Assembly: GCA_902785455.1 (NCBI GenBank)
Contig: CACZYY010000010.1
Span: 1 to 48,944, forward strand
DNA: 48,944 nt
Direction: 5' to 3'
From: an uncultured Spirochaetaceae bacterium
Lineage (GTDB): Bacteria; Spirochaetota; Spirochaetia; Treponematales; Treponemataceae
Below, one piece after another: positions 32,516 to 41,057 of this stretch (position 1 is the stretch's first letter; the number at the start of each line of letters is the position of its first letter). The notes below the pieces were generated by a model, which worked only from the letters and a program-made list of their open reading frames with translations, did no database searches and had not been told where the DNA came from. Position numbers and translations under genes: made by a program.

Positions 32516-32598
32516 ATGTAGCCCCGAAGTTGCCAGCTTGCTGGCAATGAGCGTGAGCGAAGGGCGGAACACCCGACCGCCGCTTGCGGCGGTAGCCC
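32516..32598. repeat. GC-rich hairpin repeat, copy B
   Basis: GTAGCCCCGAAG, hairpin TTGCCAG-CTTG-CTGGCAA (32530-32547), TGAGCGTGAGCGAAGGGCGGAA, then a second hairpin ACCGCCGC/GCGGCGGT. It lies between convergent udp and the EAL gene. Core shared with copies at 13222, 29083, 37441 (inverted) and 44245. Confidence 0.8.
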
Positions 32599-32606
32599 CC
32601 AATTTT

Positions 32607-35105
32607 TTACAATCTGATTCCTACAATCAATCTGTCTTCGCCATTCTCTTTGACGAGTGATACTTTTACCGTGTAAGGCTTTGCTTCTCCGTCAAGCAGA
32701 AGATGGGCATGGAACATGTAAAGGCCTTTTTGGGCGATTGTCTTCATGACTTTTTCTTTGTGGAAGTCTGCCTGAAATGGCTTGACATCATCTGGATGGA
32801 GAACCCTTTCGGAATTGATGCGTGTAACTTCAAAAAAGTTTGTTCCATGTTTGGGAAGCTGGAGCGCGGAATAATTTTTTGAGGAAGTGTATTCTGTAAA
32901 TTCTTCGGTTTCTGGATTTACGACATACATGCAGATAAAATCGCCCGAAAGGGACATGAGCCGTGAGTAGATGATTTTTTCCTGCTGGGCCTGTTCCGCA
33001 AGCTTTTTCTGCTTTACCTGTGAGTCAACGTTGCTCAATGCGATGATTAGATTTTTGCCGCCGTTCATCCGCATCACTTTCATGTTTACGTATGTTAGTT
33101 TGCCGTCTTTTTTGATACGGTAATCAATTGAGAACCTTCCCTGTTCGGTGAGTTCCTTTTTTATGTTTTCAATCGTGAAAATGCTTTTGAACATTTCACG
33201 GTCTTCTTCATAGACAACCTGATTGACATTTTTCATTTCTCCGTTGAAGAAGTTTTCGCCGTGCCGCTCGGAGCTCATTATTTCTTCGCCAACGTTCGAT
33301 GTGTATTCGATATATTTGCCTGTCGCAATGTTGACGTAGAAAAGCTTGAAGTAATCGGATGCAAGTGCCTTTGCGATGTTCGCGTAAGTGATACCTTCTT
33401 CTGGAGATTTTATTGAAAGAACGCAAACTGCAAGTGCTTTTGTCTTTTTGACATGGTTTGTGGCCAGGTGCCGGACAAAGAAATTTGCAGTGGAGCCGTC
33501 TGAAAGAATTTCGTCTGTGAATGTGTTTTTGCCGTCTTTTGCGACCTTCATTGTGACTTTGAAAAAGTGCGAGCCCTGACCTTGCTTGGCCGTCTGTATC
33601 GGAATCGGAGTTCCTTCGATTGTCATTCCAAAGCAACGTGCGAAAAAGTTGCGGTAAGACTGGTTTGTGCGGACAAAGCGTACGTAATCATCGTCGAGTT
33701 CGATAATTGCCATAGGCAGCGTGTTGAAAATGTTGTCGAAGTCCTTTTCGCTTCCATTGCTGATTACTGCGAGGTCATGAAGATTTATCTGACCGATTGT
33801 TTCATAGTATTTTGTTTCTGCCGGGTTTTCAAAGCCGATGGCGATTTTTGTGTTGATTCGCTCCATAATCTGTTCGAGCGAATTCGGCTTGCTGTAGAAA
33901 AATCCCTGAATTTTTGAGCAGCCGATTTCCTTGAGGAACTGGAGCTGTTCTTCGGTTTCAACGCCTTCGCATACTGTATCAACTCCAATTGCAAATGCCA
34001 GCTTCATTAACTCCGAGAGAATGATTTTGCCGTTGTTCTTTTCGTTGAAGTGACGCATGAAACTCATGTCGAATTTGATGAGGTCGAATGGAATTTCTTT
34101 TAGAACGTTGAGCGATGAATAGCCTGCTCCAAAGTCGTCCATCCAGACCTGAAAACCTAGTTCCTGGAATCGTGAAATCTGCTTTGTCATGAATTCAAAG
34201 TCGCTGCCGATTACGCTTTCGGTGATTTCGATGTTGATTTTGCTTCGAGGAATGCCTGCGATGTCAACTCTCGTGCGGATTTCCTCAACTATGTCGCATG
34301 ATTCAAAATCTGAGCGAGAGAGGTTGATTGAATGTGAGACGACGGAAATTCCCTGAGACTCAAAGTATTTCATCTTTTCGAGAACGCGCTCAACCACGTA
34401 GAGGTCAATTTTGTAAATAAGATTTTCTTCTTCGAGAATGGGAATGAAATCTGCCGGAGAAAGGAAGCCTTTTATCGGGTCAATCCAGCGGGCAAGTGCT
34501 TCCTCGTCACAGACCTTGCCGTTTACTGCGCGTACGATAGGCTGGTAGTAGACTGTAATCCAGCGCTCAGAAATCGCCCTGTTGAGGTTTTCGATTATGT
34601 AGCGGTGAGTTTCTTCGGCTTTTCGTGTTGTCTGATCGTAATATGCGATGCCTTCTTTGTTTTCGCTTTTGAGGGTGTCACATGCGAGTTTTGCGCGGTC
34701 ACATGCAACGTTGATGCTTACGTCCTCTGTCTGATACTGATAAATGCCTACATGAGGATAGATCCCCGCAGTTGTGTTGAGAATCTTGCATCGTTCTAAG
34801 AAAGCTCTGAGGGTGTCGGCGATTTTGGTGTCGTCCACGATGACGGCAAAATGAACGCCACCAAGACGGCAGCAGTTTTCGCTGTCAAAATAAGATGCCA
34901 TGATTGATGCGAAAGACTGAAGATACTGATTTCCGTCTGCAAATCCGTTCTTTTGGTTGAAATTCTTCATGCCATGCAAACTGAGAAAGAGAAGTGCCGG
35001 CTGGCCGTTATTTTTTATTATGCTTTCTTTACGTGCTGCCGAAATCTCAAAAAAGTAGGTCATGTTCGGCAGTTTTGTAACGTAGTCGTAATAATTCGCA
35101 TCCAT
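32607..35105 (-). CDS. EAL-domain c-di-GMP phosphodiesterase with degenerate GGDEF
   Basis: 832 residues from ATG 35105. Residues ~5-160 are a GGDEF domain with the active motif changed to GGVHF, so no cyclase activity is expected. The EAL domain (~170-425) keeps EALARW, INLS, IEITES, MDDFGAGYSS, IKFDMSF, EGVETEEQ and QGFFYSKP, the residues needed to hydrolyse c-di-GMP. Residues ~430-835 contain PAS-like and divergent segments, including a second DYRIKKDGKLTYVNMKV unit and one with DFICMYVVNPETEEFTEYTS. No membrane helix, so cytoplasmic. An ATG at 35114 overlaps the -10 box, so 35105 is the better start. Confidence 0.9.
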   Translation of the reverse strand: MDANYYDYVTKLPNMTYFFEISAARKESIIKNNGQPALLFLSLHGMKNFNQKNGFADGNQYLQSFASIMASYFDSENCCRLGGVHFAVIVDDTKIADTLRAFLERCKILNTTAGIYPHVGIYQYQTEDVSINVACDRAKLACDTLKSENKEGIAYYDQTTRKAEETHRYIIENLNRAISERWITVYYQPIVRAVNGKVCDEEALARWIDPIKGFLSPADFIPILEEENLIYKIDLYVVERVLEKMKYFESQGISVVSHSINLSRSDFESCDIVEEIRTRVDIAGIPRSKINIEITESVIGSDFEFMTKQISRFQELGFQVWMDDFGAGYSSLNVLKEIPFDLIKFDMSFMRHFNEKNNGKIILSELMKLAFAIGVDTVCEGVETEEQLQFLKEIGCSKIQGFFYSKPNSLEQIMERINTKIAIGFENPAETKYYETIGQINLHDLAVISNGSEKDFDNIFNTLPMAIIELDDDYVRFVRTNQSYRNFFARCFGMTIEGTPIPIQTAKQGQGSHFFKVTMKVAKDGKNTFTDEILSDGSTANFFVRHLATNHVKKTKALAVCVLSIKSPEEGITYANIAKALASDYFKLFYVNIATGKYIEYTSNVGEEIMSSERHGENFFNGEMKNVNQVVYEEDREMFKSIFTIENIKKELTEQGRFSIDYRIKKDGKLTYVNMKVMRMNGGKNLIIALSNVDSQVKQKKLAEQAQQEKIIYSRLMSLSGDFICMYVVNPETEEFTEYTSSKNYSALQLPKHGTNFFEVTRINSERVLHPDDVKPFQADFHKEKVMKTIAQKGLYMFHAHLLLDGEAKPYTVKVSLVKENGEDRLIVGIRL

Positions 35106-35112
35106 GGCACTC

Positions 35113-35140
35113 ATTATAGCACAATTGCTACAATAGTCAA
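35113..35140 (-). promoter_or_regulatory. Strong promoter of the EAL gene
   Basis: Minus strand: TTGACT (35135-35140), 16-bp spacer ending in TGC, TATAAT (35113-35118), i.e. also an extended -10. The -10 ends 7 nt before ATG 35105, so transcription should start at or next to that codon. Confidence 0.65.
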
Positions 35141-35263
35141 AAATAATTAAAGTAATTTCAATAAAAAATAGGACTGAGTTGTCTCTAAGACCATGAAATT
35201 CAGAAAATCTGTGATTTCATAGAACTTTTTTGCATTTTATGATATTCTTTAGTCGGAAGAATC

Positions 35264-37414
35264 ATGAAAAACTGGATTAAAAAGAGAATCACGCGTGAGG
35301 ATGTCGGCGCGTTGTATGATAAATTTGGTGTGAACGCGCTTACGGCTTCGATTTTGGCCCGGCGTGGGATTACGGAAGGGGCGGACGTTCAGTTCTTTTT
35401 GGAGGACGATTTGCGTTTTATGCACAATCCCTTTCTTTTTGCAAACATGGAAGATGCCGTTGACCGGATTTTGCAGGCTAAGGACGAGGGCGAGAACGTC
35501 CTGATTTTTGGCGACCGCGACGTTGACGGAATCACTTCAACTGCTGTTCTTTACGACTGCCTTACTTCGCTCGGAATCAACGTGAGCTGGCGGCTTCCTG
35601 GCGGAACTGATCCTTATGGCCTCAACAAAAATGCCGTCGATGAATTTGAAAAGAATTTCGGTTCCCTCGTAATCACAGTTGACTGCGGAATTTCCAACGT
35701 CGAAGAAATAGCTTATGCCACCGAAAAGGGCATGGATGTAATCGTAATCGACCATCACACGCCCCCGGAGATTTTGCCGTCGCCTGCGATTATCGTAAAT
35801 CCAAAATGTGAGGACAGCGGATACCCTTTCAAAGATATTTCCGGCTGTGCCGTCGTTTACAAGGTCGTTTCGGCTTTGCGTTTTGCGGCAAGCGGGCTTT
35901 ACAAGAACGAGGTCGCTCTTTTGACGGCAACGGCTTCTCCAGACGGCGAAGAATGTACGATTGAAGTCCTCAAGCTCCAGAATCTTGTCGAAAAGGGCAG
36001 CCTCAGCATTACGGTTCGCTCTGGCACTTCAATTTCCGATACCAAGCTCGTGGATTTTTTGCGCGGGCAGCAGATTTTTGTCTGGGATGAAAAGTCCACT
36101 TCTTCTTTGCTCTCTCAGATTTTCGGGAGCGGGGCAGAGTTCAACTTTATGGACTTACGGGGCGAGGTTGCAAAAGTATTCCCGGCCATGGGAGCGGCGA
36201 GCCTTTCTCAGCTCAAGTCAAAGTCAAAACTTGCGCGCTACAATCCGGACCAGAATACCGAAATAAAAGGTTTCTTCAATATATTTGTCACTTTTGTGAA
36301 CGCTCAGATTTCAAAACAGTTCCCGTCTTATGCAAAGGCGAACGAGCGTGACTTGCAGCTTGTGGCACTTGCGGCTCTTGCGGACATAATGCCGCTCAAA
36401 AATGAGAACCGGATTTTTATCCGCCACGGAATTGCCTCAATGAACAAAGGAAATGCCCGCGAAGGATTGCGGGAGCTTCTTTCAATGCAAGGTCTTTTGG
36501 GAAAGCGGATTAACGCTACTGATTTGTCATGGAACATAAATCCTGCCCTGAATGCCACGGGCAGGCTCGGGCACCCTGAGATTGGCCTTGAATTGTTTTT
36601 GGAAAAGGATGCGGGCAAACGTACAGAAATCGCGCAGAAAATCATCGAAATGAACAACGAGCGCAAGGCACTTGGAAACGAAGGCTGGAATTTTGCGGCA
36701 CTGCAGGCAAAGCAGAGCATCCAAAAATACGGCGGAAAGCTTTGCGTGATAATCGATGACTCGGGCGAGCAGAAAATCAACCGCGGTGTCTCTGGCACAA
36801 TTGCGGGCAAGCTCGTGAATCTTTACGACATTCCTTCCATGGCAATCACGATTGTTGACGACAACGCAATCGGCTCAATGCGAAGCTGCCGCGGGTTTGA
36901 GGTTCTTTCTTTGCTCGACAAGATGGCGGATTTGTTCGTGAGTTACGGAGGTCACGCTTATGCGGCGGGATTCACTTTCAAAAAAGAGCGTCTACCGGAT
37001 TTTCTTGCGGCCCTGGACAAATTTGTGCCGGAAATCGAGCTTTCAAATTCGGAAGCGGAGCAAATCAATATCGATGCCGAGATTCCGAGCGATTATTTAA
37101 AGCCTGATTTGCTTGCGATTGTCGATAATTTTGAGCCATACGGCGAGGAAAACCGCGAGCTTACTTTCATGAGCAAAAATCTTCGGATTTGTGATGCGGC
37201 TCTTATCGGAAAAACCGAACGCCAGCACCTTAAGCTCACGTTCGATTTGGGAAAGACCAAGTGGCCTGCGATGTTCTGGGGAGGAGCAGAAAGCCTTCAC
37301 CGCGACTTTGACAAGGGTGATAATGTTGACGTTCTATATCAGGTGGGGCGAAACTGCTATAACGGCGTGGAAACTCCCCAGCTGATTATCACGGATATTC
37401 GGAAAAGCCTGTAA
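35264..37414 (+). CDS. recJ: Single-stranded-DNA exonuclease RecJ, enlarged
   Basis: 716 residues, against about 570 in Escherichia coli. RecJ degrades single-stranded DNA 5'-3' in recombination and mismatch repair. DHH-family motifs are present: FGDRDVDGIT (DxDxDG), VDCGISN, IDHHTPP, and the DHHA1 glycine motif GGHAYAAGFT, with the C-terminal OB part at ~600-716. Between DHH motif IV and DLQLVALAALADIMPL there is an extra ~150 residues (about 222-355: TIEVLKLQNLVEKGSLSITV ... FVWDEKSTSSLLSQIFGSG) that I do not recognise. Start supported by GGAAG 6 nt upstream. Confidence 0.93.
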   Translation: MKNWIKKRITREDVGALYDKFGVNALTASILARRGITEGADVQFFLEDDLRFMHNPFLFANMEDAVDRILQAKDEGENVLIFGDRDVDGITSTAVLYDCLTSLGINVSWRLPGGTDPYGLNKNAVDEFEKNFGSLVITVDCGISNVEEIAYATEKGMDVIVIDHHTPPEILPSPAIIVNPKCEDSGYPFKDISGCAVVYKVVSALRFAASGLYKNEVALLTATASPDGEECTIEVLKLQNLVEKGSLSITVRSGTSISDTKLVDFLRGQQIFVWDEKSTSSLLSQIFGSGAEFNFMDLRGEVAKVFPAMGAASLSQLKSKSKLARYNPDQNTEIKGFFNIFVTFVNAQISKQFPSYAKANERDLQLVALAALADIMPLKNENRIFIRHGIASMNKGNAREGLRELLSMQGLLGKRINATDLSWNINPALNATGRLGHPEIGLELFLEKDAGKRTEIAQKIIEMNNERKALGNEGWNFAALQAKQSIQKYGGKLCVIIDDSGEQKINRGVSGTIAGKLVNLYDIPSMAITIVDDNAIGSMRSCRGFEVLSLLDKMADLFVSYGGHAYAAGFTFKKERLPDFLAALDKFVPEIELSNSEAEQINIDAEIPSDYLKPDLLAIVDNFEPYGEENRELTFMSKNLRICDAALIGKTERQHLKLTFDLGKTKWPAMFWGGAESLHRDFDKGDNVDVLYQVGRNCYNGVETPQLIITDIRKSL

Positions 37415-37569
37415 TAATTAGCAATTAGCAATGTGCAGTTAGCAGTAGGGCGTTCCCCTTCGGGGCGGGCTTTTCGCACTTCCGCGCTAACCGCGCTCCA
37501 TACCGCAAGCGGTACTGCTTCGCAGGTGCTACAATCCCTAACGCTTAAAACTATGATGAGGAAAAATTA
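37415..37569 (-). repeat. Gap with ATTAGCAATT repeat and GC-rich hairpin repeat, copy E
   Basis: Directly after the recJ stop stands ATTAGCAATTAGCAAT, as after scpA. On the minus strand 37441-37545 holds CTGC-GAA-GCAG, TACCGC-TTG-CGGTA, then GGAGCGCGGTTAGCGCGGAAGT and a CCCC-GAAG-GGGG hairpin, resembling the GCGTGAGCGAAG family. The last 30 bases carry AGGA before the TTG start of the next gene. Confidence 0.6.
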
Positions 37570-38520
37570 TTGTCAGTTACAAATGAACAGCTTGTGAATC
37601 TTACAGCTCATATTTCTTATCTCAAAATGCCCACAAACCTGGGATTCGTTCAGTTTGTTGATAGGGCTGGGGAGAAGTGCATTTATATCGTTGATTCCGG
37701 GAATGATGAGACAAACGGAGCCAGAATTCTTGATTTTATCCGCGAGAATTTTTCTGATTACAAACTCAAAGTAATCCTGAACACTCATTCCCATGCAGAC
37801 CACTGCGGCGGAAATTCTTTTCTTGTCCGCGAGACTGAATGTGAGGTCTGGGCTTCTAAGGGCGAAGCTTATCTTATGGAATTCCCGGATATTGAGACTC
37901 AGCTTGTCTGGGGCGGCACTCCGATTCATGACATCCGCTCAAAATATCTTCTTGCCGAGGCTTGTAAAGTAAACCGTGTTTTTGATGGTGAAGAAGAAAT
38001 CGAAATTCCTTGCAACGAAGGGGCTATTTCGCTCAAAGTGATTTCTCTTCCGGGGCATTATGTTGATCAGACAGGATTTTTGCTCACTGATACGGATGGG
38101 AAAAGCGTTCTTTTTGCCGGCGATGTTCTTTCTGGGCGGAATTCAATCAAAAAACACTGGATTCAGTATCTTCTGGACGAGACAAAAACAAAGGAATCTC
38201 TTTTCAAGATTTCTAAAATCGACGCTGATTTTTACATTCCGGGGCATGGCGACATCGTTACGGAAATCGAAGGAATTGCCGAACTCAACCTTCTTGCAAT
38301 ACTTGAGACCGAGGACATGATTCTCGATGAGCTTAAAAAGCCAAAAACAATGGAGGAGCTGTTAAAAGCTGTCGCTGATCGAAGCAATATCACGCTCAAA
38401 ACGAGCCAGTATTGTCTAATCGGAAGCACTTTACGCTCATATCTTTCCGGCTTGTACGAGACTGGGAAAATTACATACACAATCGAAGAAAATAGAATGA
38501 TTTGGAAATCAATTTATTGA
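37570..38520 (+). CDS. MBL-fold metallo-hydrolase
   Basis: 316 residues starting with TTG, with AGGA 7 nt upstream. The metallo-beta-lactamase fold shows THSHADH at ~72-78 (two-zinc site), PGHYVDQTGF (third metal His), FAGDVLSG (bridging Asp) and IPGHGDIV. After ~residue 235 a C-terminal helical region resembling a winged helix follows (TMEELLKAVADRSNITLKTS; LRSYLSGLYETGKITYTIEE). This layout is common in hydroxyacylglutathione-hydrolase-like and thioesterase-like enzymes of unknown substrate. No signal peptide. Confidence 0.88.
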   Translation: MSVTNEQLVNLTAHISYLKMPTNLGFVQFVDRAGEKCIYIVDSGNDETNGARILDFIRENFSDYKLKVILNTHSHADHCGGNSFLVRETECEVWASKGEAYLMEFPDIETQLVWGGTPIHDIRSKYLLAEACKVNRVFDGEEEIEIPCNEGAISLKVISLPGHYVDQTGFLLTDTDGKSVLFAGDVLSGRNSIKKHWIQYLLDETKTKESLFKISKIDADFYIPGHGDIVTEIEGIAELNLLAILETEDMILDELKKPKTMEELLKAVADRSNITLKTSQYCLIGSTLRSYLSGLYETGKITYTIEENRMIWKSIY

Positions 38521-38575
38521 CATAAAACGCATCTTCTTATAGAATATCAGAATCACTTTAAGGGGTAGTTATTCA

Positions 38576-38773
38576 ATGATTTTTCCTTTGGAAAAGACCG
38601 TAAAGTTTAATGGTAACATTTATGAGGCCACAGTTGCTGCAAGCCACCGTGCTTATCAGCTGGCTATGGTAAAAGATGAGCGTATCGAAGAGAATGACGG
38701 TAAGGTTGTCTCTCTCGCCGCTAAGCAGCTTTTCAATTCTGAGGTTCAGTACCGACGGATTGAAGATAAATAA
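38576..38773 (+). CDS. rpoZ: DNA-directed RNA polymerase omega subunit
   Basis: 65 residues, the short form. Omega helps fold and hold the beta' subunit. The conserved part is YEATVAASHRAYQLAMVKDE (compare VAARRARQL in other bacteria), followed by VSLAAKQLFNSEVQYR, the helix that wraps beta'. The Shine-Dalgarno AAGGGG stands about 10 nt before ATG. It is 77 bp upstream of the 29-residue mS38-like peptide gene. Confidence 0.88.
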   Translation: MIFPLEKTVKFNGNIYEATVAASHRAYQLAMVKDERIEENDGKVVSLAAKQLFNSEVQYRRIEDK

Positions 38774-38850
38774 GGACAAAACAAACTGCCCTTGACGAAA
38801 GAGCAGTTTTTGTTGATAATAAATCTAAATCGAGACTAAGGAGTGCCATC

Positions 38851-38940
38851 GTGCCTTGTGGAAAAAAACGAAAGCGTCAGAAGATTGCAACACATAAGCG
38901 AAAGAAGATGCTTAGACGAAACCGACATAAGAGTAAGTAA
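38851..38940 (+). CDS. COX24/AURKAIP1-type mS38-like ribosomal peptide, 29 aa
   Basis: A complete gene of 29 codons starting with GTG and AAGGAG 8 nt upstream, ending TAA. The product begins MPCGKKRKRQKIATHKRKK and is almost wholly basic, with a HKRKKMLRRNRHK core. This matches the AURKAIP1/COX24 domain family, whose mitochondrial member mS38 and bacterial relatives (bS22-like) bind the decoding region of the small ribosomal subunit. Assignment rests on the pattern and on known family sequences, not on a search. Followed by an inverted repeat and a terminator. Confidence 0.85.
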   Translation: MPCGKKRKRQKIATHKRKKMLRRNRHKSK

Positions 38941-38943
38941 TAG

Positions 38944-39027
38944 TTTGACAGCGATTTAGCTTCAAAGCTATTCATTCTTTGTCAAAAGAGACCGCCAAAG
39001 TTTTATGACTTTCAGCGGTCTTTTTTT
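38944..39027 (+). terminator. Hairpin plus intrinsic terminator overlapping the dxs start; possible promoter
   Basis: First an inverted repeat TTTGACA/TGTCAAA (38944-38986) with inner TAGCTT/AAGCTA. Then GACCGC (38990-38995)/GCGGTC (39015-39020) with inner AAAG/CTTT, followed by seven T (39021-39027). The ATG at 39005 lies in its loop. TTGACA (38945-38950), 18 bp, TATTCA (38969-38974) inside the first hairpin could be a promoter that would run straight into the terminator. Confidence 0.75.
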
Positions 39028-40984
39028 ATGGAGTACGACTACGATTCTTTCAAAGATAAAATCTCCGTCTGATTTAAAAAAAATATCCGAAAAGGATTTG
39101 CCTGATCTTTGTGATGAAATACGAAAACGGATAATCGAAACTGTAGCCAAAAACGGCGGCCATCTTGCGAGTAATTTGGGCGTGGTTGAGCTTACAGTGG
39201 CTCTCCACCGGGTTTTTGAAAGCCCTGAGGATGCGATTATCTTTGATGTAAGCCATCAGTGCTATACTCACAAACTTTTGACGGGGCGTTATAAAGATTT
39301 CTCTTCTCTCAGAAAGCACGGCGGCATTTCTGGCTTTACGCGTCGTGACGAAAGCCCTCATGATTATTTTGATAACGGTCATTCTTCCACTTCGATTTCG
39401 CAGGGGCTTGGGCTTCTTGCTGCTTGGGATAAAATCGAATCTGAACAGCGTAAAATGGGGCGAAATCCCAAGAGCCGTAAAGTCGTTGTTGTGATTGGTG
39501 ACGGAGCTTTGACTGGCGGTCTGGCTTACGAGGCTCTGGCTCATGCAGGCCAGCTTTCCAAAAATCTCATAATCGTCCTCAATGACAACCAGATGTCAAT
39601 TTCTCCAAATAACGGTGCCATTTCACGCTATTTAAGTTCTCTCACAATGACCGGCTTTTATCAGCGTTTCAGATATTTTGTTGACGGCATCGTTGATAAA
39701 ATTCCGAATTCCGAAAATCATATTGCAAAATTAATTTATCGTTTCAAAAGGGCTGTGAAAGGCTTCTTCCTCAACACGAATTTTTTTGCTGATCTGGGCT
39801 TTGAGTATGTCGGTCCGCTCGATGGTCACAATATCAAAGAACTTGAGGATAATCTTCGCCGTGTGCGCCGCCTGCCCAAGCCTGTGATTGTTCACATTCT
39901 TACAAAAAAGGGCAAGGGCTATTCTCCGGCCGAAAATGACCCTGCAAGTTTTCATGGTGTCGGGCCGTTCCAGATTTCAGATGGCAAGATGGAAAAATTC
40001 GATACATTGAGTTTTACCGAAGCTTTCAACAACACGCTCATGGCACTTGCCGAAAAAAACAACAAAATCATGGCGATTACGGCTGCTATGTCCAAAGGAA
40101 CTGGACTGGATACATTTGCGCGCCATTATCCGGACAGATTTTTTGACGTTGGCATTGCCGAAGAACATGCGGTAACATTTGCTGGCGGACTGGCGGCTGG
40201 CGGCATGATTCCAATCGTTGCAATTTATTCCACATTCATTCAGCGGGCTGTCGATCAGATTATTCATGATGTTGCTCTTTCAAATTATCATGTTGTGTTT
40301 ATGTTTGACAGGGCTGGTGCTGTTCCTCAGGACGGTGAGACTCATCAGGGTATCTTTGACATCGCTCTTCTAAGACCTGTTCCGAATATGACTATTTTGA
40401 CTCCTGCAACTGCGCTGGATTTAAGTTTATGTCTTATGTGGGCAGTGAATGTCAAAAAGCCGGTTGCAATCCGCTATCCTAAACTTTCATGTCCGAGTGA
40501 ATTGCCAGGATTTGAAGGTGAGATTATAGAAGGACGGGGAGTTCTTCTAAAAAATGCTGAGTTTGCGCCTAATTTGAGCGTAGATTTTGAAGATTCTGAT
40601 GATTCTGGTAAGTCGCGCGCCAAAAAAATGCTTTTGGTCTGCACTGGGGGCATTTTTGATGAAACTCTGGTCACTGCTCGTAATCTTCTCCAAAAAGGCG
40701 TGAACACTGACATTTATTCGCTCAGGTTTGTAAAGCCGTTTGATGAAAATTATTTTGTTTCGCTCGCAAAGAATTATGACGAAATCGCAGTGATTGAGGA
40801 CGGCGTTAAGACTGGCGGAGTTGGTGAATACATTAAAAATCTTCTTTTTGAGCATGATTTTACGAATGTAAGGGCATTTGCTTTCCCAGAAAAATTCTTT
40901 GCGCAGGGAACGCGGGCTGAAGTTCTTTCTGATGCGGGGCTTTCTGCACAGAAGATTGTGGCGAGGATTTTTGACGCGGATTAA
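39005..40984 (+). CDS. dxs: 1-Deoxy-D-xylulose-5-phosphate synthase
   Basis: Up to 659 residues. TPP enzyme joining pyruvate and glyceraldehyde 3-phosphate, first step of the MEP isoprenoid pathway. Seen: GGHLASNLGVVELTVALH, VIGDGALTGGLAYEAL (TPP-Mg site), LNDNQMSISPNNGA, DVGIAEEHAVTFAGGLA (catalytic Glu) and FDRAGAVPQDGETHQG. The family start corresponds to ILSKIKSPSDLKKIS, near 39044. The only in-frame ATG/GTG/TTG before it is ATG 39005, inside the terminator loop and without Shine-Dalgarno. GGAG at 39030 precedes ACG 39041 and ATT 39044, so a non-standard start is possible. Confidence 0.95.
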   Translation: MTFSGLFLWSTTTILSKIKSPSDLKKISEKDLPDLCDEIRKRIIETVAKNGGHLASNLGVVELTVALHRVFESPEDAIIFDVSHQCYTHKLLTGRYKDFSSLRKHGGISGFTRRDESPHDYFDNGHSSTSISQGLGLLAAWDKIESEQRKMGRNPKSRKVVVVIGDGALTGGLAYEALAHAGQLSKNLIIVLNDNQMSISPNNGAISRYLSSLTMTGFYQRFRYFVDGIVDKIPNSENHIAKLIYRFKRAVKGFFLNTNFFADLGFEYVGPLDGHNIKELEDNLRRVRRLPKPVIVHILTKKGKGYSPAENDPASFHGVGPFQISDGKMEKFDTLSFTEAFNNTLMALAEKNNKIMAITAAMSKGTGLDTFARHYPDRFFDVGIAEEHAVTFAGGLAAGGMIPIVAIYSTFIQRAVDQIIHDVALSNYHVVFMFDRAGAVPQDGETHQGIFDIALLRPVPNMTILTPATALDLSLCLMWAVNVKKPVAIRYPKLSCPSELPGFEGEIIEGRGVLLKNAEFAPNLSVDFEDSDDSGKSRAKKMLLVCTGGIFDETLVTARNLLQKGVNTDIYSLRFVKPFDENYFVSLAKNYDEIAVIEDGVKTGGVGEYIKNLLFEHDFTNVRAFAFPEKFFAQGTRAEVLSDAGLSAQKIVARIFDAD

Positions 40985-41015
40985 CGCTGATAAACGCTGA
41001 TAAACGTTGATTTTA
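40979..41015. repeat. Short tandem repeat at the dxs stop
   Basis: Three near-identical 10-bp units (TTAACGCTGA, TAAACGCTGA, TAAACGTTGA) begin at the dxs stop codon. Similar GCTGATAAACGCTGAT strings are known as dispersed repeats elsewhere. Confidence 0.6.
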
Positions 41016-41019
41016 GCTG

Positions 41020-41048
41020 TTTAACTCTCTGCTTTTTTGTGCTAATCT
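41020..41048 (+). promoter_or_regulatory. Promoter of folP
   Basis: TTTAAC (41020-41025), 17 bp, TAATCT (41043-41048) with an extended TGC just before it. The -10 box ends 9 nt before the folP ATG; no Shine-Dalgarno. Confidence 0.5.
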
Positions 41049-41057
41049 CTTTTTATC

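Noticed and set aside
32607-35105. Active diguanylate cyclase
   Set aside because: The GGDEF motif reads GGVHF, which lacks the metal- and substrate-binding residues.
39028-39072. Short frame starting at ATG 39028 as a real gene
   Set aside because: Only 14 codons ending in the dxs 5' region; kept only as a possible leader in the dxs finding.
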